Shown: in pieces, positions 22,401 through 32,238 of the stretch | How positions within the stretch are numbered: position 1 is the first letter of the stretch | How the letters are laid out: each line of letters starts with the position of its first letter | NCBI GenBank assembly: GCA_963575745.1 | Contig: CAUYUJ010004692.1 | Location: 313,448 to 377,447 of the forward strand | From: Prorocentrum cordatum | Taxonomy: Eukaryota > Sar > Dinophyceae > Prorocentrales > Prorocentraceae | Length of the DNA stretch: 64,000 nucleotides | Reading direction: 5' to 3' | Translations under genes and position numbers: made by a program | Notes under the pieces: generated by a model | Told to the model about the DNA's origin: nothing | Database searches by the model: none | The model's input: only the letters and a program-made list of their open reading frames with translations

Positions 22401-25043
22401 TGATGGCTATGCAAAGTATTGCCCGGGCGCGTCTGGCACTCGAGCTAGAGCAAGAAGGAAGCCGTCCGAAGCGCCTTACCTTACCTTACCTTACCTCCTC
22501 CTCCCCCTCCTCCCCCTCCGCCCCCTCTTACTCGTCATTATTATCCCTCCTCCCTCATTCATCACTCCATCCATCCATCCATCCATCCATCTATCCATCC
22601 ATCCGTGCATTATCATCCTTCTTCTTACTTCTCACCCTCCTCCTTCGAACGGTTCGGCCGTCCCTCTCCTTGCCCGTACACTTCCCTGATCACCTCAACT
22701 CGCTTGGGCGTCGTTTCTGGATGGGCTGGTGGGGATGTTTTTATTTGGTCGGCGGCCGCGCGACCACGGTCTGGCGGCAACAGCGATGTCCGGGACTACG
22801 ATATTGGTGGGGATGCGCGAAGCGTCAAGAATTCTTGAGCCTGGCCATTCGCCCAGAATCTTTGGTGAACGTGTCCAAGCACTCCTGCGCCCTTGCCGAA
22901 GACCCGACGTGCTCACCCTTCCCCAGGAGGAGCAAGTACGATAGATTGCCGAGCTCGGTCGCAAGCATATCGAAATTGATGGACATGTCAGCTTCCCGAA
23001 GTATCACCGCTGCTGACATGAGATCCTCCCCTACAGCATCGCGCTTGTCATCGAAGTCGTCAGGCGGAATGGCCTCAAGAAGCAATGCGACAGCGTGGGC
23101 GGTGAGGTCCCGAAGCCACACCTCGCCGTCGATCGGTGGGCGATCGGCCTGGCCGCTTGCGCTGACAAGCTCCAGCGTCGATCCCTCCTCGTCCAGGAGC
23201 GACTTGAGCGTCGGCGCGAGAGCCCCGTTCTCGGCGACGTCCTTATAGAACCTCACCTTCTGTCTCAACAGCTCCAGGGTGTCGCTATACTTGATGTCCT
23301 CGGACTGCAGGTAGTCCGCGAACTGGGTCAACGCATCTGTGCACGCCACCAGCTGTTCATGCTTCTTGTGGCGCTGGAACACCTTGTAAAGCTTGACGAA
23401 CAGTTTCCCAGCGCTCAAGCCTTCAAGGACGCGCCGACCCATGACCCGCCAGGGCATGGCACCACGCTGCACGACCTGGCGCGGCAGGGCCCGCCACGGC
23501 ACGGCACCGCGCGGATATACTGTCTTGGGGATAAGTCGGGGGGGCTGTGTTGGGATCTTTTTGGGGCCCGCTTGGGGCTTTGTCGGGGCCGTGCTGGGCT
23601 CCCCAGTGCGGTCTCGGACGGCTGCAAGAAGGCTCCAAGAAGGCACCGCTCCGCCTGCTGAGTGGGCTCCGCAGCTGCAAGAAACCTCCAAGAAGCCTGC
23701 GAGAAGGCTGCAAGAAGGCTCCGAAAAGCCCCTGCTCCTCCATTGCCCCTCCGCCCAGGCGCGCATTTCGCCCGGGTGCCGCCTGCTAAATGGGCGTTGC
23801 AAGCATTCTCCACCGTCTTGTTTCCGACGCTTCCAGGGTCATACCTGGAGTTGTTCACGAGGGTGATTTTGGAGGTGAAGTGGCGCTCCTGGATAAGGTC
23901 AGCCCACCCGTGCGACCCAAACACCGAGAGCAACCACGCCTTGACGACGGTCACATTGTTGTCGACCCTCTTAACCCCGAGCGATGACGCAACCGAAGCC
24001 ACCGAGGAGGCCGCCGCAGCCGGTGTCCATGGAATCGCCCCCCCGCATACGGATGTCATCATCTCCTGCTCCTGTTCGATCGACGTCTGCAGGCGCAGCG
24101 ATGCCGGGTGCCTTCCCCCATCTTGTGGCGGCGGTATCACGAACATCTTCGAGCCCTGCTGCATCGGGCTCGTCTGCGAAGCGGCAAGGCCCTTGATGAC
24201 GCCTATGGCCGGCCTGCCCGCCTCGTCAGCAACTTGGATCAGGGCCCCTGGGTCTATCGGCCCGCGATGTTGGCGGAGCCGCGCCACAATAACGCATGGC
24301 GCGAAAGGGAGCCCCACGAAGTTGAACATCCAGATCAAGACGTTCATGCGCTGCTCGATCATGACCTTCCTGATCTGCGCGACACCCTCCTGCGAGCAGC
24401 TCGCGGGGCAATTGTTTGACCCCGCGAGCCCGAAAACCCCCGTCCACAGCCTCCCAAGGTTTTTACGAATGATGAATTTTGTGCGGTTCCATCAACCGCG
24501 TTTGGAAATCGACAACTCAGCTCAAATCGGAGCCAGAAGCGCGCAGCCCCTCCAATCCTGAAGCAAAGTCAGGAATGCCAGCAGCATCTGGTACCACATG
24601 GTGAGGTTCGCCACGGACTTCGCCATCCAAGTCGGCATCAGCGCCAAGCCAGACGTCATGCTGAAACATGTGCGCCAGCACGTGTGGCACTCCTTGCACC
24701 ACTTGTTGCCTTGAGACCACGTCACGCGGGCATCTCGGTCGAAGAAGCATTGGTCTCCATCCTGGCGGCCGCAACCTGGGCATGGCCCAGGCTTGGATTC
24801 GGATTGGGGCGATCCGGTCTGTGGGCCGACTCCTGGTTCACCGGCCTTCTGTTTTTTCGAGCTCGGCGGCGTGCCAAAAGCAGGGGCCGCGCGCTTGTAC
24901 GTCAAATGGCGAGACTGGCACGGAGCGACTCTCGGCGGCACGAGGCTGGACGCCGCCCCCGTGCCCGGCGAGAGTGCTGACGGCGCGGACGAAGCCGCCT
25001 CCAGACCATCAAGTTGGCTTTCCAACTCATCCAAAGCCTCCAT
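19455..25043 (-). CDS. Gene A: four-exon dinoflagellate-type protein with N-terminal Cys-rich zinc motif, about 1277 aa
   Basis: Exons by hand, 5' to 3': 25043-24558, 24389-23783, 23420-22834 and about 21608-19455. The phases agree (0, 1, 0). Start is ATG at 25043 (MEALDELESQLDGLEAASS); stop at 19455 after a Lys-rich tail (GGGAPKKA). Exon 1 has a Cys cluster, C88-x2-C91-x7-C99-x16-C116-x2-C119-x2-C122, which resembles a zinc-binding domain I know from multicopy dinoflagellate proteins; the rest is helical and unrecognised. Intron 1 is 168 nt and starts GA (CTTCAG|GATTGG). Intron 2 is 362 nt and starts GC (AGCAG|GCGGC), with CCAAGA repeat inside. Intron 3 (about 1.2 kb) is a dispersed element, and its exact borders are unresolved, so the exon 4 start is tentative. 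Function unknown. Confidence 0.7.
21660..22830. mobile_element. 1.2-kb dispersed element, copy A, filling intron 3 of gene A
   Basis: Shares with 34865-36065, in order: GGGCG(C/T)AAGGTGGTC, a short C/G-rich inverted block, CCTGGACCTGGAGGGGGG, CCAAGATGGCTC(C/T)AAGAGGG, a CATC/CCT microsatellite, CCTCCTTCGAACGGTTCGGC, ATCACCTCAACTCGC, GGCTGGTGGGGA and GCGCGAAGCGTCAAGAATTC. The two copies differ most in their tandem cores. No coding capacity. Both ends lie at or very near the exon 3 and exon 4 borders of gene A. Confidence 0.7.
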
Positions 25044-25059
25044 GGTGTAAAACTGCTGG

Positions 25060-25375
25060 CTGGTGCGAACGGGGGCCAACGGATCGAGGTTGAAGCCGTC
25101 GGGTCAGCGAATCAAAACTTGCTCGTGCCAAAAAATGTGGCGTTCGAGTGCTCCTCCCTGCTTCGCTGTGCCCCTTGACGGAAATAGCGAGGCACGAGCG
25201 GACGAATTGGCGCAACACGCGCGCCCTCCCCCAAGACGGTGCAAGAGACGCCCCAGACGGCCCAATATTCACCCCCCGACGGCCCAATATTCCCCCCAAG
25301 ACGGCGGGGGGAGGAGGAAGAGGATCAGCAGGCGCACCGGGCGCATCAGGGCACGGTAAAATAGTAATATACCCG
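25060..25375. other. Upstream region of gene A, no other gene
   Basis: Contains a few CCAAGACGGC words and no TATA-like box or other promoter motif I can support. Dinoflagellate promoters are poorly defined. Confidence 0.3.
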
Positions 25376-25377
25376 GC

Positions 25378-25835
25378 CCAGACAGCCCCCGGACGGCCGC
25401 AAAAAAAGAGGCCCAAAAGATATTCAGATGGCCATGGCCATCTGAATATCTTTTTCGGCCGTCTTGGAGCCCTCTGGGGGCCCCCATTGAAGCCACTTGG
25501 CGGCCCTCTGGGGGGCCCCGGGCCCTCTTGGAGCCTCTTGGGAGGGCCCACCGAGCCCTCGGAGGGCCCCCAAAAGAGGCCCAAAAGATATTCAGATGGC
25601 CATGGCCATCTGAATATCTTGCTCGGCCGTCTTGGAGCCCTCTGGGGGCCCCCATTGAAGCCACTTGGCGGCCCTCTGGGGGGCCCCGGGCCCTCTTGGA
25701 GCCTCTTGGGAGGGCCCACCGAGCCCTCGGAGGGCCCCCAAAAGAGGCCCAAGAGATATTCAGATGGCCATGTCGATCTGAATATCTTTTTCGGCCGTCT
25801 TGGAGCCCTCTGGGGGCCCGTTTGGGCCCGTCATG
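25378..25835. repeat. 168-bp tandem repeat, about 2.7 copies, each with a palindrome
   Basis: AGATATTCAGATGG starts at 25418, 25586 and 25754, a period of exactly 168. Copies 1 and 2 carry a 34-bp perfect palindrome centred on GGCCATGGCC and flanked by AGATATTCAGAT and its complement. Copy 3 has the centre altered (CCATGTCGATC). The rest of the unit is TCTTGGAG/GGGCCC-rich, the opposite orientation to most CCAAGA arrays here. Confidence 0.9.
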
Positions 25836-25934
25836 CAATGAATTTCTTTGTCGTTGGTGGATTCCTTGGGGCTGTTGGAGCGCGCCAGTGTTCGAACTCT
25901 ACACTACTATCACGGTTAAAATTCCTAGTATGTC

Positions 25935-27015
25935 TAACCCCCAACGGTGACCCCCAACGTTGATCCCCAACGGTGACCGCCAACAATGGTGACCCCCAAT
26001 GATGGCGACTCCCAACGGCGACCCCCCACGGTGACCCACAAGGGTGACCAACAAGGGTGACCCCCAACGGTGACCCCAACGGTGACCCCCAACGGTGACC
26101 CCAACAACGGTGACCTCCAGCGACGGTAACCCCCCAACGGTGACCCCCAACGGTGACCTCCAACGGTGACCCCCAACGGTGCCCCCCCACGGTGATCCCA
26201 ACGGTGACCCCCAACGGTGACCCCCCCGCGGTGACCCCCAACAACGGTAGGCGTCAACGACGGTGACTCCCAGCGGTGACCACCGACGGTGACCCCCAAG
26301 GGTGACCCCCAACGGTGACCCCCCACGGCGACCTCCATCAACGGTGACCCCCAACGACGGAAACCCCCAACGGTGACCCCACTCTAGACTCCCAACGGTG
26401 GCCCCCCACGGTGACCCCCAACGGCGCCCCCCAACGGTGACCCCCAACGGTGACCCCCAACGTTGGCCCTCAACGGCGACCCCGAACAACGGTGACCCCC
26501 AACGACGGTGATTCCCAATGGCGACCCCCAACGGTGACCCCCAAGCGTGACCCTCCACGGTGACCCCCAACGGTGACCCCCATCGGTGACCCCAAACAAC
26601 GGCGACCCCCAACGACAACAACCCCCCACGGTGACCGCCAACGGTGACCCCCAGCGGTGACCCCCAACGGTGCCACCCAACGGTGACCCCCAACGGTGAC
26701 ACCCAACGGTGATCCCCAACGGTAACCGCCAACAACGGTGACCCCAAAAGACGGTGACTCCCAACAGTGACCCCTAACGGTGAGCCCCAAGGGTGACCCC
26801 CAACGGTGACCCCCAACGGTGACCCCCAGCGGTGACCAACGGTGACCCCCAACAACGGTGACCCCAACGACAGTAACCCCCAACGGTGACCCCCAACGGT
26901 GACCCCCAGCGGTGCCCCCAACGTTGACCCCCAACGGTGACTCCCAACGGTGACCCCCATCGGTGACCCCAACATCGGCGACCCCCAACGACGGTGACTC
27001 CCAACGGGTACCTCA
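25935..27015. repeat. 13-bp minisatellite, unit CCCCCAACGGTGA, about 1.08 kb
   Basis: About 80 units of CCCCCAACGGTGA with variants such as CCCCAACAACGGTGA and CCCAACGACGG. Because 13 is not a multiple of three, all three frames of the minus strand read the same 13-residue repeat (GVTVGGHRWGSPL), giving a long but spurious open frame. Confidence 0.95.
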
Positions 27016-27227
27016 TCGGCGACCCCCAAGTGGCCTGGGCCTGGAAGCCTGCGGGAGGCGCCAAGGCCGCCAACCCGTGGGAGGCCACCCCTTGCTCGGG
27101 CCCCTTGGGCCCCACAAGCCCGGCACAGGTGCCTGTGCCAGGGCCACCTGTGGCCCAGGGCCTTCCGCGAAACTGTTGTTGACAGATTCGGTGATTCTGT
27201 ATTTCGTGGTGGCTCCAAGAACGGGCG

Positions 27228-27435
27228 TCCATATACAGATTGCCAACCAATCTGTAGATACGGGGGACCCAATCATATACAGATTGCCAATCAATCTGTA
27301 GATGGAGGGAGGCAACGTCATATACATATTACCAATTAATCTGTAGATGGGGACAACACATGCCATATACAGATTCCCTGATTCTGTAGACGGGGGCCAC
27401 CGTGGCCAACGCGTGCCCTTCATCTGTAGATGGGC
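27228..27435. repeat. Four to five copies of a roughly 50-bp repeat with an ACAGATTG/CAATCTGT palindrome
   Basis: Units read CATATACAGATTGCCAA(T/C)C, AATCTGTAGATGGGG and a variable spacer. The last unit is degenerate. Each unit can fold on itself through ACAGATTG...CAATCTGT. Confidence 0.75.
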
Positions 27436-28110
27436 TCCTCGGCCTCCAGGGAGGGAGGTGGGACGGAGGGGAGGGGAGGGAGGAGGGATGGTAGGAAGGA
27501 GGGGGGACAGGGATGAGGGGAGAGGGAGGGGAGGCAAGGAGGGGAGGCGAAGGGAGGGAAGGGAAGTAGGGGGGGGGACGAGGGAAGTTGGGGGCGAGGG
27601 GGACAGGAGGGATGGGGGGAGGAGGGAGGCGAGGGGAGAGAGGAGGGACGGGAGGTAGGGAAAGCGAGGTACGAGAGGAGGGGAGGAGGGGACGGGAGAG
27701 GGAGGGGAGGAGGGACGGGAAGAGCGATGATGAGACAGAGGAGGACGAGCACAAAGAATGAGAAATGAGGAATCAGGAGGATGAGGAAGGAAAAGGAGAA
27801 AGGAGGAGGAGGAGGAGGAAGAAAAGGAGGGGGGGAGGAGGGGGAGAGGCGGAGCGACAGCTCCTGCGTGCAGGCCCCCTGGAGGCGAACCGCCCTCGAC
27901 CGTCGGATCCAGCTCCGGGCCCACTGCTCGGGGGTAGCGACGCCCGAGACGCTCCTCCTGCGCCTCCCCCTCCTCCTCCTCCTCCTCCTCCTCCTCCTCG
28001 TCCTCCTCCTCCTTGTCCGCGTCCTCCTCCTCCTCCTCCTCCCGCTCCTCCTCGTCCTCATTATCCTCCTCTTCCTCTGGAGAGAGAGAGAGAGGGAGAG
28101 AGAGACTACG
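27436..28110. repeat. GGGA purine tract followed by (CCT)n tract
   Basis: 27436-27850 is almost pure purine (GGGAGGGGAGGA). 27960-28080 is (CCT)n, so the two are partly complementary. Frames across them are low-complexity. Confidence 0.85.
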
Positions 28111-28204
28111 AATAGGGAGGGCACGTTGCACAGGATGATGTATTGAGACTGGGGCCGCAGCATAACATGTGTATACGTTTCAACTCTCACCCCGCAGAGA
28201 GCGA

Positions 28205-30994
28205 TCATACACCCGACCCAGATGCAACATCCATCGTGGGAAAATCGTTATTTCTGAAAGCAGCCATGTGCCTCCGACCGAGCTCTTTAAGCGCGGCGGG
28301 GGAAGCATCTCTGAGGGCCTCGAAATCATGCGAGAATAACCAGCACAACAGATCATTGTCGCTGATATTGCACCTCGCCCTGGTCACAGAACATCCTGGG
28401 TGGTAGCTGCATTTACACCCTACACTCCTGAATTCTACTGGCTTCGTTTGGGGCCACGTCGTGATGCGCCCGGCAACCTTCTTACAGTTGAAAGGCGGAG
28501 CTGGGCACGTCACGTCCCCTCGCCCAGATACCGTTGAGATAGCAACGGCTTCGAATACCATCATGGTCGCGTCGAGCTCCGCAACGTCCTCGGCAATTTC
28601 GGCCTCGTCGTCCGCGTGCGCTGCTGCCTCGGCCTCGGCATCTCGAAGACCTCCCTCGAGGTCCAGGTCCTCTGGAGTATCGGGCGCCAGCTCGGCCCGT
28701 AACTCGTCGGGGTCGCAGTTGGGGTCGCCTTCTGCCATGTTGGCGACCAGGTCGTCGCTGAGGTCAACGTCCTCTGGCACGCGTAATGCATCATCCAACT
28801 TGGAGCCCAGGGTTGGTGCTCCAGGACCTCCGCTGGAAGCTGGCCCATGGACAGAAGTAGGGCGAGCGGAGCTCTGCGTGGTGAACGGGTCGTCGAGGTC
28901 GAGCTGTGCTGGCAAAAAAATCGGTTTGTGCGCAGCCTTTGCAGGCTTGGCAGGTTTCTTCTTTTGCAGAGGCTCAAAGCCAGTCACTGTCATGTAAAGC
29001 AAAGATGGGACGTCACACTTGATGTCATGCTGGACTACCCTGAAATCCCACAAAGGCCGCTGGGAGAGCATGCGATAACATATCTCGTCAGATGTCCAGA
29101 GATTCAACACCCACAACTCATCGTTGCCAGGCAGGCGAGGTGGGCGCTCGGATAGCATGATGTCGAATGGAATAGGCACGCTATGAAAATTAGTGCACTC
29201 CTGATCATGACCGGCATCACACTGGCAGAACCCGCCACCGTGCCCCCCCTGGGCGCGCAGAGGAATGCCCTGAGGTTCCTTCGGCCCCTCAGCATTGGGT
29301 GTTGTAGATGCTCCCCAAGAGGCCCTGTACCCCATTTCTCGGAAGCTTGGGCGCCTTTTTTTTTCTCCCTCACATGTCGGAATCGGTGCGCGCGTGTGTG
29401 GCGGCATTCGCGTTTTTGCACATGCACCGAAGACTGCAATCGGAAGCTCGGGCGCCTTTGGGCGTGTTTGGGGTCGGATTCCAAACTGCCCGCACACTCG
29501 ATGATGGTCCCGCGGGGGGGGCCCGGGGCCCGCTGAGGGGGTTTCGGGCCGTCTTGGAATCCTTGGGGCACGAGGCCGGCCAAGAACGCCGACCTCATGG
29601 AAAAGCATTGTCTGCGTGCTTGTCTCGCGGGCGTCCTGTGGCTGAAGACCGTTCGAGATAGCGCAAGAAAAAGCCCCAAAATCCTCCCGAGACGGGCCCC
29701 GAACTCCAGGAGGAACCCAAAGGGCCCCCCCAGGGAGGGCCCAAGAGGGGCCGAAGGGAAGGAACCCCAAGGGGCCGCCGAGGACTCTACCCCGAAACGG
29801 CCCCCGAGACCACCTCCCAGCACCCAAGAGGCGCCCGAAGGGCTCCCAGAATCACCCAAGAGAGGTCCACAGGAGGACCTCCGCAGGCCTCCAAGAACCA
29901 CCCCAGTGGCCCCAATGAGGCGTGGGCAAACAAAAAAAATCCAAGAGACCCCAGGAAACCTACTGCCCACGCCTCGAGCACGGCGGTGGGACTGGCCGAA
30001 GGCCACTATAAACTTGAACCTTGGGTTTGTACCGTGCGTCGACCAACAAATACAAGAACATCAAAGCTTCCGCGTCTGTCTCGTCGCGTGTGTTCTTGCC
30101 TACGAAATTCAATAAAACATCGGCCTCCCCAACAGCCTCGTGGCCAACAGCATCGACGAAATCGCTGATTCTCTTGGCGAGCTCATCGAACTGCTTGGCG
30201 AAGTCAGGAGTCAACTTATGAACTCGGCAAACATTTTTCTTGCAACCGAAACACCCGTCCTCTCCACACGGCCAGTCGCCCACTATCTCAGACAATCGGT
30301 CTCGGACGTCTGCCTTCACACATAATTCCTCGTCGTACCAAGCCTTCTTTTCGATATCCTTGCCAGGTGGTTTGTCCAAGCCGTGCGCAACCATGTTATC
30401 AGGGCTTATCAAGAAAGACCGATCTGTGCTGTCGCCCCACAGGCTGTCGAACTGCGGGCAGGCGCCACTTGCGTGTGCGGCTGGGCCATCAGCGATAGCA
30501 TGCTGGCCCGCTGCCCGAAGACGATGAGAAGTCCTATACTTCGCCAGCCACGTCGCGTACTGAGGTCCATTTCTAATAGACTCCCAGCCACGAGTTATTT
30601 TCTCTTCGGCAGCCCTCGTCTCATCTTCTGTAAGGGGGCGATCAGGCGCGTGGAGTTGCTTGTAAGAATGTAGTTTGAAATTGTGGTACTCCATGTAGGC
30701 GCTCCCCCCCTTGGAGTGCTCACGGGCGTCGGACAGAGCGAACTGGCCGACGCAAACGGGACACACGCTTGCACCACCCGCTTGTGCATGGCACTGCATG
30801 CACATCTTCATGAAAACCCGGTTAGAAGCCACTGTGGGGTTTCTGGCGTGCCCTGAGCCTCCGAGGTCTTGCCGCATCAATGCGTGCGCCCTCTCCGAAA
30901 AATCGATGCAGATGTCGCTGGAGGCCCAAGCGTGAATCGAAGCTCGCCCTTTGGTCAACTGAAGAGCGCGCGTCGGATCTGCCGGTGCCCGCAT
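28205..30994 (-). CDS. Gene B: two-exon protein with CxxC zinc ribbon and acidic middle region, 663 aa
   Basis: Exon 1 is 30994-30020, exon 2 is 29221-28205. The intron (798 nt, CCCAAG|GTTCAA to CTGCCAG|TGTGAT, GT-AG) keeps the frame. An in-frame TAG lies 15 nt before the ATG at 30994. Exon 1 has C65-x2-C68-x9-C78-x2-C81, and later C-x4-C-x2-C-x4-C (CGEDGCFGCKKNVC), both plausible zinc sites. Exon 2 has a Lys/Pro linker, a long Asp/Glu/Ala stretch, and a C-terminal Cys/His cluster (GCKCSYHPGCSVTRARCNIS). It resembles multicopy dinoflagellate proteins of unknown role. A transposon origin cannot be excluded. The intron carries CCAAGA-type repeat at 29510-29940. Confidence 0.7.
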
Positions 30995-30999
30995 GGGCC

Positions 31000-32235
31000 C
31001 TCCAAGCTATAGCGGCCCTACATCACGCAGGCGAGCCGTTGTCCGGAGAAGAAGCGGCTGCCCACTGCCCGAAAACCTCTCTCTGATCCCCCATTTGGGG
31101 GGAAGGAGGGAAGCCAAGGAAAGGGACAAATAGGGGCACATGGGGGTGGAGCTTCAGAGGGGCACGAAACGTAGGGCCCAAGTCCAACAGGGGCCCGAAG
31201 ACGGGCCACGAAGGCCCCAAGAGTCCGCGGGGGCCCACGGGAAATCCCCAATCAGGCCCAAGGCAGCCCCAAGAGGTAACCAAAACGGAGCATCTGAAAC
31301 GACCGCTCACATGCTTCAAGCGGAAAACCCAATAGGGCACAAGAACCCCAGGGTGGAAACAGCGACACGCACAAGATGCCCAGGCACAGAGTGGAGGGGG
31401 GCACGAGAAGAGATTGCCGCCCAAAGCCCCCAGGTAGTCCCCCGCGTTGCTGGGTTGTTCTAAATTGACGGCGTCGGTGTCTAGGGAGGGGGAATGCAAA
31501 ATGAATGATGGATGCCCCGACTCCGTTGTCGGTAAGCGTCTGCATGACTCTATCGCCAACTCCCCCATGACGACGACAACGGTCGGTCGAGGTTCGGCCG
31601 AAGATAGGTGGCCAGGCGGTCCGCTCGAAGCTCGACCGTGCACGGCGACGACGGCGACGACGACAGCGACGACGACAACATCGACGGCGACGGCAGTGGC
31701 GGGGTCGGTCGGCGGCGGCGCGACGACGACGACGATGACGGCGATGAGGTCGAGCTCGACGAAGCTGGCGTTATTCTGCACGACGACGACGACGACGGCG
31801 GTGTGACGACGACGGCGACGACGGCGATTTAGCCGCAGCTAGGTGGCCTGGCCGGTCGCTCCGACCGCAGCTCGGCCGAAAACGGCGACGACAGAGACGC
31901 AGCGATGACGGCGACGGCGTCGAGCACAACGAGGCCGACGATAGCTTCACCCTCCTGCCTCCAACCCCTTTCCACCCAATTCCCCTCTTTCCTTACTTTT
32001 ATGTACCGAATGTGGAATACGTACATGCGCACATATGTACATGTGACACACGCACACAACAATACCGCAGCATGCACCCCTAACGGGCGCGCGCATTCAA
32101 ACACATGCGCGCGCACGCAACGCACAGTAAACGATTGGAGCTCAAAGAGGGCACCATCGGCGGACTTCTCACGCGTTTCCCCCCCCCCCCCGCCGTCACA
32201 CACAACCCTTCGGTATGATGTGGAATTGGCGCGGA
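31000..32235. repeat. Gene B-C intergenic: CCAAGA words and a (GAC)n tract, no gene
   Basis: 31130-31440 has loose CCCAAGAG words. 31580-31840 is a degenerate GAC/GGC trinucleotide tract whose plus frame is Asp-rich. 31990-32120 has CACACA/GCGCGC words. No exon recognised. Confidence 0.55.
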
Positions 32236-32238
32236 GCG

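Noticed and set aside
25899-27272. 457-codon minus-strand frame rich in Gly, His, Arg and Trp
   Set aside because: Product of the 13-bp minisatellite: the same peptide repeat appears in all three frames.
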